Assembly (NCBI GenBank): GCA_020054865.1
Contig: JAIHAR010000012.1
Span: forward strand, 1 to 53,022
Source: Deferribacteraceae bacterium
Lineage (GTDB): Bacteria; Chrysiogenota; Deferribacteres; Deferribacterales; Deferrivibrionaceae
DNA length: 53,022 nt
Reading direction: 5' to 3'
Below, piece by piece: positions 16,676 through 25,424 of this stretch. Each line of letters opens with the position of its first letter. Position 1 is the first letter of the stretch. The translations under genes and the position numbers were made by a program. Under the pieces are notes generated by a model. The model searched no databases and was not told the origin of the DNA. It saw only the letters and a program-made list of their open reading frames with translations.

Positions 16676-18007
16676 ATGTCGAGATTCAGAAATATTTGTC
16701 TTGTGCTGGCGATGCTTTTGGTTTTTAGTTTTGCTAAAAGTTCATTTGCCAAACCAATTGAAATTGAGTGGTGGCATGCAATGCGTGGTGCCCGTGGTGA
16801 AACGGTTCAAAAAATTGTTGATGGCTTCAATAATTCGCAGTCAGACTACAAGGTTGTGGCTGTTTACAAGGGTGAGTATGATGAAGTGCTTAATGCAGGG
16901 ATTGCTGCGGTACGTGCGCGCAAGCAACCTCACATTATCCAGGTGTTTGAGGTTGGTACTCAAACTATGATGATGTCAGGAGCAATATACCCTGTATATA
17001 AGTTAATGGAAGACTATGGCTATAAGATAGACTGGTCAAGGTATCTGCAGCCTGTCCTCTCATATTATGTTAATGAAGACAACAAGCTTATGTCTATGCC
17101 ATTTAATTCTTCAACACCTGTTATGTTTTACAATGTAGATATGTTTGAAAAGGCAGGAGTTGGAAGACTATCAAAGGATAAACCGATTACATGGGATGAG
17201 CTTGGAGAAATTACAAAGAAAATTACCGCTATGGGGGTAAAAGGTGGAATGGTTACTGCCTGGCAGTCATGGACTCAGGTAGAGAACTACAGCGCTATTC
17301 ACGACCTCCCTTTTGCAACTAAAGCAAACGGTTATGAAGGTCTTGACACTGAGCTTGCAATAAATAATGACAAAATTGTAAATCATATTGCTACTTTAAA
17401 AAAATGGATGGATGACGGAAATCGTTTCTTTTACGGTGGACAGAAATATCAAGGTCCAAAATCAGAATTTATTGCTCAGAATGCTGGAGTTTATATAGAC
17501 TCAGTAGGTGCAATTGCAAAACTTCAGAGTTCTGTAAAAGATTTTAAATGGGATGCTGCTCCTTTACCTGTTGAATCATGGATGAGTGAACCTCAAAACA
17601 GTATTATCGGCGGAGCATCTCTTTGGGTATTTGCTGGTAAAAGTAAAAAGGAATACAAAGGTGTTGCTGCATTTTTGAAATATCTTGCCAGTACGGATGT
17701 TCAGGTTCTATGGCATAAAGAAACAGGGTATTTCCCAATTACTCTCGATGCTTATGAGAAATTGAAAAAAGACGGTTATTATGACGAATATCCTTATCAG
17801 GAAGTTGGTATAAAACAGCTTACACGCCGTAATCCCACAAAGAATTCAAGAGGTATAAGGCTTGGATATTTTGTACAGATTCGTAACATTATAAATGAAG
17901 AACTTGAGCTTGTCTGGAGTGGTAAAAAGACAGCGAAAGAGGCTATGGATTCAGCAGTTGAAAGAGGCAATATCAAGCTTCGTGAATTTGAAAAAACATT
18001 TAAATAA
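16676..18007 (+). CDS. ugpB: sn-glycerol-3-phosphate ABC transporter substrate-binding protein
   Basis: A 443-residue extracytoplasmic binding protein. It has an N-terminal signal peptide with hydrophobic core LVLAMLLVFSF and a likely cleavage after SSFAKP. The mature start IEIEWWHAMRG is the UgpB signature, followed by GFNNSQSDYKVVAVYKGEYDE, close to known UgpB. It delivers sn-glycerol-3-phosphate or glycerophosphodiesters to UgpAE. AGGAGG lies 6 nt before the ATG. A hairpin at 18023-18044 separates it from ugpA, as is common after highly expressed binding-protein genes. Confidence 0.95.
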   Translation: MSRFRNICLVLAMLLVFSFAKSSFAKPIEIEWWHAMRGARGETVQKIVDGFNNSQSDYKVVAVYKGEYDEVLNAGIAAVRARKQPHIIQVFEVGTQTMMMSGAIYPVYKLMEDYGYKIDWSRYLQPVLSYYVNEDNKLMSMPFNSSTPVMFYNVDMFEKAGVGRLSKDKPITWDELGEITKKITAMGVKGGMVTAWQSWTQVENYSAIHDLPFATKANGYEGLDTELAINNDKIVNHIATLKKWMDDGNRFFYGGQKYQGPKSEFIAQNAGVYIDSVGAIAKLQSSVKDFKWDAAPLPVESWMSEPQNSIIGGASLWVFAGKSKKEYKGVAAFLKYLASTDVQVLWHKETGYFPITLDAYEKLKKDGYYDEYPYQEVGIKQLTRRNPTKNSRGIRLGYFVQIRNIINEELELVWSGKKTAKEAMDSAVERGNIKLREFEKTFK

Positions 18008-18022
18008 TTTATTAAATAAAAT

Positions 18023-18044
18023 GGGGCAGTAGACTTGCTGCCCC
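18023..18044 (+). terminator. Intercistronic hairpin between ugpB and ugpA
   Basis: Stem GGGGCAG / CTGCCCC with an 8-nt loop and no T run. It is more likely an mRNA-stabilising or partial attenuation hairpin than a full terminator. It would make UgpB more abundant than the permeases. Confidence 0.6.
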
Positions 18045-18065
18045 TGAAATTATGGATAGGTTGAT

Positions 18066-18959
18066 ATGCTTAGGAAACGTTCATATTTTAAATCAAAAAC
18101 ATTAGCTTATTTTTTGGTAATGCCACAGATTTTGATTACAGCCACCTTTTTCTATTGGCCTGCTATAAGGGGGCTTGTTGCATCTTTTATGAGGTCTGAC
18201 CCATTTGGGCTTAGAAGTACTTTTGTGTGGTTTGATAATTATATCAATCTTTTTAAAGACCCACTTTATTTGAAATCTATTGTCATTACGCTTGTCTTTA
18301 GTGGCTCTGTTGCACTGCTCTCAATATCGGCAGGGCTTTTTCTTGCATCAATGGCCAACAGGGCATTGAAATTTACTGCTTTAACCAGGACGTTGCTGAT
18401 ATGGCCATATGCTATTGCTCCTGCAATATCAGGGATTTTATGGCTCTTTTTATTGCACCCTTCTTATGGCGTTGTTGCTATATGGGTTAACAGAGTGTTT
18501 GGTCTTGAATGGAATCCTTTATTGGACAGCAGACATGCAATGCTTATGGTGGTCTTGGCAAGTTCCTGGAAAAATATCAGTTATAATTTTGTTTTTTTTA
18601 TGGCAGGGCTTCAGGCTATTCCAAAATCACTTATTGAAGCGGCTGCAATGGATGGCGCAAGCCCTTTTAGAAGATTTTGGACTATTACTTTCCCTTTGCT
18701 CTCACCTACGATGTTTTTTGTGACGGTAATGACAATTATATTTTCATTTTTTGAATCTTTTGGTGTTATTCATGCAGTAACACAAGGTGGGCCTGGAGGC
18801 TCTACAAATATTCTTGTTTATAAGGTTTATCAGGATGGTTTTATTGGTTTGAACTTGGGGTCGTCATCCGCGCAGTCAGTTGTACTGATGCTTTTGATAG
18901 TTTTTATTACAATTTTGCAATTTAAATTCGTTGAAAGAAAAGTTCAATATACAGGGTAG
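18066..18959 (+). CDS. ugpA: sn-glycerol-3-phosphate ABC transporter permease UgpA
   Basis: A 297-residue permease of the MalF/UgpA type with about six membrane helices. The EAA loop that contacts the ATPase is visible as EAAAMDGASPFRRFWTITFP. The ending GGPGGSTNILVYKVYQDGF is typical of UgpA. It lies 58 nt after ugpB and is followed by ugpE only four nt after its stop codon. A weak AGG lies about 5 nt before the ATG. Confidence 0.93.
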   Translation: MLRKRSYFKSKTLAYFLVMPQILITATFFYWPAIRGLVASFMRSDPFGLRSTFVWFDNYINLFKDPLYLKSIVITLVFSGSVALLSISAGLFLASMANRALKFTALTRTLLIWPYAIAPAISGILWLFLLHPSYGVVAIWVNRVFGLEWNPLLDSRHAMLMVVLASSWKNISYNFVFFMAGLQAIPKSLIEAAAMDGASPFRRFWTITFPLLSPTMFFVTVMTIIFSFFESFGVIHAVTQGGPGGSTNILVYKVYQDGFIGLNLGSSSAQSVVLMLLIVFITILQFKFVERKVQYTG

Positions 18960-18963
18960 AAAT

Positions 18964-19887
18964 ATGATGGTAGAAAAAACTCCCAAACTTGATTTGTTTA
19001 CATATATATCTTTGATAATAGGGATTATCGTTGTAGGATTTCCGATATTTTATGCTATTATAGCTGCCACTTTGCCGCTGGATGAGGTTTCGAAAGTGCC
19101 GATGCCACTTATTCCGGGCGATCAATTTTTCGATAATATAAAAGAGGCCTGGGTAAAAGGCAATCTTGGAACTCTGCTTTTTAACTCGTTTGTTATGGCT
19201 TCAGGGATTACAATCGGCAAAATAATCGTGTCTCTTTTTGGAGCGTTTTCCATTGTTTATTTTGAATATCGTTTCAGAGCTTTAGTTTTTGCAACAGTCT
19301 TTTGCACTTTAATGCTTCCGGTGGAAGTAAGGATTGTTCCGACATATGAAATGGCGGCTAATCTTTTTGGTCCACTGCAGGGTTTATTTGATGCTCTTGG
19401 TCTAAATTCAATTATAAGTTGGTTTGCCGGACACGATATAGAGGTTAACCTCGAACTTAGTTTGCTGGATAGTTACGCAGGGCTTATTCTCCCTTTGACG
19501 GCATCTGCCACCTGTACATTTTTGTTCAGACAATTTTTTCTCACGATACCTGAAGAGTTGTGTGAAGCAGCAAAGATGGACGGTGCATCTCCAATGACAT
19601 TTTTCTGGAAAATACTTGTTCCTTTGAGTAAGACCAATATTGCTGCACTTGTAGTGATTGAATTTGTTTACGGGTGGAATCAGTACTTGTGGCCGTTACT
19701 TATTACTACCAGTGCAGATATGACAACTGCAGTAATCGGTTTGCAACATTTAATTCCATCTCCTGAAGATCCGCCTACCTGGAATATAGCAATGGCAGGG
19801 GCATTGTTGGTGGTTATGCCTCCCGTACTGGTGGTTCTTTTTATGCAAAGATGGTTTGTAAAAGGGCTTGTGGAAAGAGAAAAATAA
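18964..19887 (+). CDS. ugpE: sn-glycerol-3-phosphate ABC transporter permease UgpE
   Basis: A 307-residue MalG/UgpE-type permease with about six helices and an EAA loop (EAAKMDGASPMTFFWKILVP). The stretch GWNQYLWPLLITTSADMTT and the ending near QHLIPSPEDPPTWN match UgpE. I use ATG 18964, just after the ugpA stop. A TTG further upstream at 18931 would overlap ugpA and adds unconserved residues. It pairs with UgpA as the membrane channel. glpD follows after 41 nt. Confidence 0.93.
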   Translation: MMVEKTPKLDLFTYISLIIGIIVVGFPIFYAIIAATLPLDEVSKVPMPLIPGDQFFDNIKEAWVKGNLGTLLFNSFVMASGITIGKIIVSLFGAFSIVYFEYRFRALVFATVFCTLMLPVEVRIVPTYEMAANLFGPLQGLFDALGLNSIISWFAGHDIEVNLELSLLDSYAGLILPLTASATCTFLFRQFFLTIPEELCEAAKMDGASPMTFFWKILVPLSKTNIAALVVIEFVYGWNQYLWPLLITTSADMTTAVIGLQHLIPSPEDPPTWNIAMAGALLVVMPPVLVVLFMQRWFVKGLVEREK

Positions 19888-19928
19888 TATAAACTAAATA
19901 TTTTTATTAAAAATTTAAGAGGAAATAT

Positions 19929-21542
19929 ATGGAAAGATCTGTACATATCCAAAGGATGATAGACGCTGATAGTTACGATTTGCTTGTAATAGGTGGTGGC
20001 GCCACTGGAAGTGGTATTGCCGTGGACGCTGCTTCGAGGGGACTAAAAGTACTGCTTGTTGAAAAAAATGACTTTGCAGAAGGAACAAGCAGCAGAAGTA
20101 CAAAGCTTGTACATGGTGGTGTAAGATATCTTGAAAAAGCTGTCAAGCATCTGGATAAAGAGCAGTACTATTTTGTGAAGGAAGGGCTGTTTGAAAGAGG
20201 GGTAATTTTGAAAAATGCTCCGCACCTTACAAACAAAATAAAATTTGTTACCCCTTTATATAAATGGCATGAATTACCATATATTTACTCCGGCTTGAAG
20301 TTATATGACATATTGTCAGGGAAAATGAGGCTTGGCAAAAGCAGGCTACTTTTTAAAAATGAGACAAAGCAGAAACTTCCTATTGTAAATGACAAAGGGC
20401 TAAAGGGGGGTGTATTATATTTTGACGGACAGTTCAACGATGCAAGAATGGCTGTAATGCTTGTAAAAACTGCTGTCAATAACGGTGCAACAGCTATTAA
20501 CCATATGGAAGTTACAGGTCTTATAAAGGAAAATGGTGTTGTAAGTGGGGCTGTATTAAAAGATAATATAAGTTTTAAACAATATAATGTCAGGGCAAAA
20601 GCTGTTGTCAATGCTACGGGGGCGTATGCTGATTTTATCAGAAAGATGGATGATGAAAATGCTGAACCAGTTTTAAAGGTAAGCTCTGGCATTCACATAG
20701 TTCTTGATAAAAAGTTTGCTCCAACAGATTATGGGATGATGATACCTGAGACAGATGATGGCCGGGTTATATTTGTGCTCCCCTGGGAGGGGTATGCTCT
20801 GGTTGGTACAACTGATGACCCGACAACGATAAAAGACCATCCTGATGTTACCGAGAATGAAATAGAATACGTATTGAAACAGATTAGTAAATATTACAAA
20901 AATCCGCCCAGAAAAGAGGATATTTTGTCGGCCTGGTCTGGTATAAGACCTCTTGTAAAAGACCCGGATGCAACAACTACGGAGGAAATATTAAGGAATC
21001 ACTATATTGAAGTAAGCAATTCAAAACTTGTGACTATTACAGGTGGGAAGTGGACAAGTTACAGACGTATGGCTGAAGATGTTGTTGACAGGGTTGTAAA
21101 AGAGTTTTCTTTTAAGGCGGGGCCATGTATTACCGTTGATCTTAAAATAGCAGGTGGAGAAAATTTTGACCCGGAAGGATTTAAAATTTTGAAAAACAAA
21201 TATAATATTGACAATGATATCGCAATTCATTTGCACAAGTCTTACGGAAGCCTTGCAGAAGAGGTTATAGGCTCATGTGATATGGAAATGGGGCTTACAA
21301 GACTTGAAAAGGAACACCCATATATCGAGGCTGAAGTATATTACTGCGTAAAAAATGAAATGGTTGTCCATGTGGTAGATTTTCTTATAAGAAGGATTCC
21401 TTTAGGTCTTTTAGATAAAAAAGCTGCAAAACATGCGTCAAAAAGAGTTCTGGAAATTATGGCACATCTTCTTGGATGGGATGATGTTAGAATTTCTTTG
21501 GAGCAACAGCTTATTAATGAACGTTTCGATGGAGCTATTTAA
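19929..21542 (+). CDS. glpD: Glycerol-3-phosphate dehydrogenase (FAD-dependent)
   Basis: A 537-residue FAD enzyme that oxidises sn-glycerol-3-phosphate to dihydroxyacetone phosphate and passes electrons to quinone. FAD motif VIGGGATGSGIAVDAASRG, then EGTSSRSTKLVHGGVRYL, PWEGYALVGTTDDP and TGGKWTSYRRMAEDVVD all match GlpD/GlpA. The C-terminal alpha-helical domain is present (CVKNEMVVHVVDFLIRRIPLG). The length fits the single-chain GlpD rather than the GlpABC complex, and no GlpB/GlpC genes follow. AGAGGAAAT precedes the ATG. It is the sink for G3P from UgpBAEC and GlpK. Confidence 0.95.
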   Translation: MERSVHIQRMIDADSYDLLVIGGGATGSGIAVDAASRGLKVLLVEKNDFAEGTSSRSTKLVHGGVRYLEKAVKHLDKEQYYFVKEGLFERGVILKNAPHLTNKIKFVTPLYKWHELPYIYSGLKLYDILSGKMRLGKSRLLFKNETKQKLPIVNDKGLKGGVLYFDGQFNDARMAVMLVKTAVNNGATAINHMEVTGLIKENGVVSGAVLKDNISFKQYNVRAKAVVNATGAYADFIRKMDDENAEPVLKVSSGIHIVLDKKFAPTDYGMMIPETDDGRVIFVLPWEGYALVGTTDDPTTIKDHPDVTENEIEYVLKQISKYYKNPPRKEDILSAWSGIRPLVKDPDATTTEEILRNHYIEVSNSKLVTITGGKWTSYRRMAEDVVDRVVKEFSFKAGPCITVDLKIAGGENFDPEGFKILKNKYNIDNDIAIHLHKSYGSLAEEVIGSCDMEMGLTRLEKEHPYIEAEVYYCVKNEMVVHVVDFLIRRIPLGLLDKKAAKHASKRVLEIMAHLLGWDDVRISLEQQLINERFDGAI

Positions 21543-21544
21543 CA

Positions 21545-22363
21545 ATGAGCGATACTTTGAGAATTGGGCATAATACAGGATTTAGTTTAAAGGGGAAAAA
21601 AGCGTTTATTTTCGACCTTGATGGTACGGTTTATCTTGGAAACACTCCCATTCAAAACACAATAAATTTTATAAAAGACAATTATAAAAAATACAAATTT
21701 TATTTTATGACAAACAATACATCCAAAAACATCAAAGAATATATAAATAAGTTAAATCATTTTGGTATTCCTGCAACAATTGATAGTATCATTTCACCTT
21801 TAATTCCCCTTATCGATTATTTAAATAGAGAAAAAATAAAAAAGATATTCCCTCTGGCAAATACAAGTATGAAAAATTACTTGGTAGAAAAAATTTCTGA
21901 TATTGTTTTTACAGATAATGTACAGGAATGTGAGGCTGTGGTTATGGGATTTGATACCGAGCTTACATACGATAAGCTAAAAAGTGCTGCATATCTTCTT
22001 GCTGACAAAAATATCAGGTATCTTGCCACACATAGTGACAATGTCTGTCCTACTGATAAAGGTGATATCCCTGACGTGGGTTCATTTATAGCTCTTTTTG
22101 ATAAAACTGTTAAAAGGTTGCCGGATAAGATTTTTGGCAAGCCAAATAAAATATTGCTTGAGCCTATATTAAAGGAGTTTAAAGAGAGTGAACTGGTAGT
22201 GGTGGGGGACAGAATTTATACGGACAAGTTGCTGGCAAACAACGCCGGAATAGATCTTGTACTTGTATTAAGCGGTGAAACAAAATTAGAGCATTTAAAA
22301 AGTATTGATAAACTGCCGGAATTAATTGTTGAAGACTGTGGTGAACTAAGTAAGTTTTTTTAA
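21545..22363 (+). CDS. HAD-superfamily (subfamily IIA, NagD-like) phosphatase
   Basis: A 272-residue hydrolase. Motif I is FIFDLDGTVYLG (Asp24 and Asp26), motif II TNNTS, and motifs III/IV lie in GKPNK and VVGDRIYTDKLLANNAG. This order is that of the NagD / p-nitrophenyl-phosphatase / phosphoglycolate phosphatase group. It starts two nt after the glpD stop, with GGAG 10 nt upstream, so it is probably co-translated. The context makes a glycerol-phosphate or dihydroxyacetone-phosphate phosphatase, able to relieve sugar-phosphate build-up, an attractive guess, but the substrate is not shown by sequence. Confidence 0.85.
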   Translation: MSDTLRIGHNTGFSLKGKKAFIFDLDGTVYLGNTPIQNTINFIKDNYKKYKFYFMTNNTSKNIKEYINKLNHFGIPATIDSIISPLIPLIDYLNREKIKKIFPLANTSMKNYLVEKISDIVFTDNVQECEAVVMGFDTELTYDKLKSAAYLLADKNIRYLATHSDNVCPTDKGDIPDVGSFIALFDKTVKRLPDKIFGKPNKILLEPILKEFKESELVVVGDRIYTDKLLANNAGIDLVLVLSGETKLEHLKSIDKLPELIVEDCGELSKFF

Positions 22364-22573
22364 AGCTTTCTCAATATCGGCTACTGAATATCCTGCCGAG
22401 AAACAGCCAAGGCCTGCTTCACTGTTGAAATATTCGACCTTTTCGAGAAGTTCGTCTATTATATCTTCGGGGCCGCTATTGATATTTATGATTTTTTCCA
22501 AGATAAAATCAGGTAATTCACTTTATCTGTTTTGCCTTTTTGCCAATTCATGAAGCTGCTTTATTTTTTCCAT
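22346..22573 (-). pseudogene. Small unknown gene interrupted by an in-frame stop
   Basis: The minus strand reads MEKIKQLHELAKRQNR, then TAA at 22523-22525, then in the same frame SELPDFILEKIININS, GPEDIIDELLEKVEYFNSEA and GLGCFSAGYSVADIEKALKK, to TAG at 22346-22348. The composition (heptad-like charged helices, no low complexity) looks like a real 75-residue protein with one nonsense change. No good ribosome site precedes the ATG at 22573. Its end overlaps the HAD gene's 3' end by 18 nt. I do not recognise the family. Apart from this the 22364-22631 gap holds nothing I can name. Confidence 0.45.
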
Positions 22574-22631
22574 GTAATAAATATATTAATAACTCAAGCA
22601 GTGCAACATCATTTATAAATTCAATATAAAC

Positions 22632-23942
22632 TTATTTAAGATTTTTTAAAATTTCATCGGCGTACTTTGGGTATAGAGCCCTTATGCAATCAGGGCAAAG
22701 ACTATGGGTGAAGTCAAGCTGATGCTTTTCGGAAAGATAACTTTCCAGTTTATGCCAATTGCCATTTTCGTCCCTGATTTTTTTGCAGTGCGAGCATACA
22801 GGCAGCAAATCCCTTAAGTTTTTTATCTCAATAATTGCTCTTTCAAACTCTCTGTTTTTGTGGTGCAGGCTGTTAATAATACTGTTATAGTTTTTTGAAA
22901 GTATAAGCAGCTCTTTTATCTTAAGCTTCTTGTATTTTTCTATAGGCTGCCCTCTTTTTATGCTGGTTAAAATTTTTCTGAAAGGGATAAAAAACGATTT
23001 TTTATAGCTTATTATATTGCCAACAAAAGTAATATAAATAATTATCAAAAAAACTAACTCAACTAAAAGCAATGTCAATATTGTAAAGTATATCTCTTTT
23101 TTATTTAAAGAAATTTCAACTATTATGCTTCCAAGTACATTTTCCATATAATTGAAATCGGATATTTTAAAGAAGTATTTTCTGAGCATAAAAGAGTCCA
23201 ATATAAATTCTCTTTCAGGTGAAATTATAAATTTTCTTACTGCTTCAGGTAAAGTTGTATTTGATTTATTTACAAGGTCGAATGTATCCAGGACATTATT
23301 TCCACCTGAGTAATACATAGAAGCTTTCAAATTTTTATCATTTATTTCAATTAAAGGAGAAAATTTCAAAAATTCCGTGTCGATACCGATTTGCAGAAAT
23401 ATGTCCAGATTTTTAATATAAGAAAAGGTGTATATCCTAAAAGTATTTGTGGCCGGTGTATACACAGGGAATGTTATGTTTACATAATTATCATTATTTT
23501 TACTTAAAACTTCTTCTGCCACAATTCTGGCGTCTTCAAACTGCTTTAAATCGAGGTTTTTTTCTTCTGGCAAGGTAGTGCTTGCAACAATAAGGTCTCT
23601 GCCAATTAGCGCGATATCCGCGTTACTTCCCGATTCCTGTATTAGCATTTTCTGAAATTTATTTATAATCTCTTCACTGTTTTCAGGATGTTGTGACAGA
23701 GTGTTTGATAATTTGATGTGTTCATTTTTTATTTTGTCGGCAAGTCTGTTTACCCTTTTTTCCTCTTCTGCAAAATAGTAGCTGACTATTTTATTCAGGC
23801 TATTTACTACATCGTTATACCTTTTTATAGAGTTTGTATATATTGAGTAGCTTACAAGACACAATGAGATTACAATCAGTAAGGTGATAATTAATATTAA
23901 TCTGGTTTGCTTTTTTAAAAAAAGTGTCAAAATTGAAAACAT
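22632..23942 (-). CDS. Membrane sensor protein with Cache-like periplasmic domain and C-terminal Cys4 domain
   Basis: A 436-residue protein. A membrane helix lies at about residues 13-33 and a Cache-like extracytoplasmic region up to about 300 (ADIALIGRDLIVAS, NITFPVYTPATNTFRIYTF). A second helix lies near 302-325, then a HAMP-like or coiled linker. The C-terminal module is CSHCKKIRDENGNWHKLESY, followed by FTHSLCPDC, with Cys383, Cys386, Cys416 and Cys419 as a likely metal site. That module is known as a tail on PAS, GAF or receiver proteins, and its output is unknown. No kinase, cyclase or methyl-accepting domain is present. The gene has a leaderless-type promoter. A second protein with the same tail lies at 52415-52942. 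Confidence 0.75.
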   Translation of the reverse strand: MFSILTLFLKKQTRLILIITLLIVISLCLVSYSIYTNSIKRYNDVVNSLNKIVSYYFAEEEKRVNRLADKIKNEHIKLSNTLSQHPENSEEIINKFQKMLIQESGSNADIALIGRDLIVASTTLPEEKNLDLKQFEDARIVAEEVLSKNNDNYVNITFPVYTPATNTFRIYTFSYIKNLDIFLQIGIDTEFLKFSPLIEINDKNLKASMYYSGGNNVLDTFDLVNKSNTTLPEAVRKFIISPEREFILDSFMLRKYFFKISDFNYMENVLGSIIVEISLNKKEIYFTILTLLLVELVFLIIIYITFVGNIISYKKSFFIPFRKILTSIKRGQPIEKYKKLKIKELLILSKNYNSIINSLHHKNREFERAIIEIKNLRDLLPVCSHCKKIRDENGNWHKLESYLSEKHQLDFTHSLCPDCIRALYPKYADEILKNLK

Positions 23943-23947
23943 AACAA

Positions 23948-23976
23948 GTTATAAAAAAACAAATTTGTTTTTGCAA
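23948..23976 (-). promoter_or_regulatory. Promoter of the Cys4-tail sensor gene, predicted leaderless
   Basis: The minus strand shows TTGCAA, 17-nt spacer, TATAAC, then only five nt to the ATG. No ribosome site is present. It lies in the 38-nt gap after the MFS gene. Confidence 0.65.
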
Positions 23977-23980
23977 TAAA

Positions 23981-25372
23981 TTAATTATCCCTTTTTATCT
24001 TTCCTCTTGCAAGCGAAGCAAATATCCCTGAAAAATTCAGAATCGCAAACATTGTAAATAAAATTTTTAAACATTTTATAAAAAGAGTATAGTGTTCGGG
24101 CATTATTCTTACCTTCCCTATAAAAACTGAAAATACCACTATAACTATTGCCATGCTAAACATCTGCCCGGTAAGTCGCATTGTGCCGAATATGGCCGAA
24201 GCAATGCCGTAATGTTTCTTGTCTACCGAACTCATTATAGCATTTGTATTGGGAGAGGAAAATAGAGCGAAGCCAAATCCGATTAACATTAAGATGGCAA
24301 CAATACTGAGGATTTCTGTGGAGTCTGATATTGTAGAAAAATAAAAAAGTCCTGCTGTCATAAGCCCCATTCCTATTGAAGCAATAATTCTTGGCTCAAT
24401 TTTATCGGAGAGTTTGCCCGCAAATGGAGAAAATAGTGTCATCATTATTGGTTGGGATAACAGTACAAGACCTGCCTGTTGTGGCGATATCCCTTTAATA
24501 TATTGCAGATATAAGCTCATCAGAAAACTTATTGCAAATGTTGAAGTGTAATTGATAAATGCCGCAAGGCTTGAAAAAGTAAAGGTTATGTTGTTTATAA
24601 AAATATTGAAATTGATGACCGGGGAAGATACTTTCCGTTCTACATAGTAAAAGATTGCCAAAAGTAGAAAACCTGCTGATAAAAAGATAATTGATTTGAT
24701 TGTGGGCACAGCTGAAAAACCTAAAAGTATTAGCAAAATCGACAGAATATAAGTAATTGAGCCTGATAAATCAAATTTTTCACTTTTTGCATCAGCCCAT
24801 TCTGTCTTGATATGCTGGTATGCAAATATTAGTATAATGAGGCACAGCGGGATTTGAAATAAAAATATGCTTCTCCATCCAAAATGTTCTGTCATTATCC
24901 CCCCTAAAAAAGGGCCGCTGCTTAAACCGGTGTACACAGCTGATACATTTATTCCCAAAACCCTACCCCTTTTCTCGGGAGGAAATACAGAGGTAAGAAT
25001 TGCGATGTTTGTACTAAATACTGCTGCGCTGCCAATACCCTGGACTATTCTTGCAAGAATCAATGTCATGGCAGATTGTGATACTGAAGCCATTATTGTG
25101 GCAGCAAGATATATAAATATTCCTAAGTTGAAAAATCTTTTTCTTCCGTAAATATCTGCAAGTTTACCTGCTGGTACAAGAAAAACTGCGGCAGAAAGAA
25201 TATATGAAGATGTTATCCAGTTTAATTTTATTGCATCAACTATAAACTCCCTTTCTATAGAGGGGAGAGAGATATTGATGGATGATGTCATAAAAGGGGC
25301 GATAAAAGAGGAAAGGGCTACAACAAAAAGTATTATATTTTTGTTTTCTTTTGCCGAAAAAAAATGTTGCAT
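23981..25372 (-). CDS. MFS transporter, DHA2 (EmrB/QacA) family
   Basis: A 463-residue major facilitator with about 13-14 hydrophobic helices. Motif A is GKLADIYGRKR after the second helix. The fifth-helix antiporter motif region (GINVSAVYTGLSSGPFLGGI) fits proton-coupled drug exporters. MTSSINISLPSIEREF at the first helix is typical of the DHA2 group. Substrate unknown. It has no partner membrane-fusion protein here. The start is fixed by a -10 five nt upstream, with no Shine-Dalgarno. Confidence 0.9.
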   Translation of the reverse strand: MQHFFSAKENKNIILFVVALSSFIAPFMTSSINISLPSIEREFIVDAIKLNWITSSYILSAAVFLVPAGKLADIYGRKRFFNLGIFIYLAATIMASVSQSAMTLILARIVQGIGSAAVFSTNIAILTSVFPPEKRGRVLGINVSAVYTGLSSGPFLGGIMTEHFGWRSIFLFQIPLCLIILIFAYQHIKTEWADAKSEKFDLSGSITYILSILLILLGFSAVPTIKSIIFLSAGFLLLAIFYYVERKVSSPVINFNIFINNITFTFSSLAAFINYTSTFAISFLMSLYLQYIKGISPQQAGLVLLSQPIMMTLFSPFAGKLSDKIEPRIIASIGMGLMTAGLFYFSTISDSTEILSIVAILMLIGFGFALFSSPNTNAIMSSVDKKHYGIASAIFGTMRLTGQMFSMAIVIVVFSVFIGKVRIMPEHYTLFIKCLKILFTMFAILNFSGIFASLARGKIKRDN

Positions 25373-25377
25373 AAGTA

Positions 25378-25406
25378 ATTATTACGTATAATTAAAAAAT
25401 TTACAA
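25378..25406 (-). promoter_or_regulatory. Promoter of the MFS gene, predicted leaderless
   Basis: The minus strand shows TTGTAA, 17-nt spacer, AATAAT, then five nt to the ATG at 25372. It lies in the gap after the sigma-54 activator gene, so the MFS gene probably has its own transcript. Confidence 0.6.
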
Positions 25407-25424
25407 CAAAATTTAAAAGTGAAG

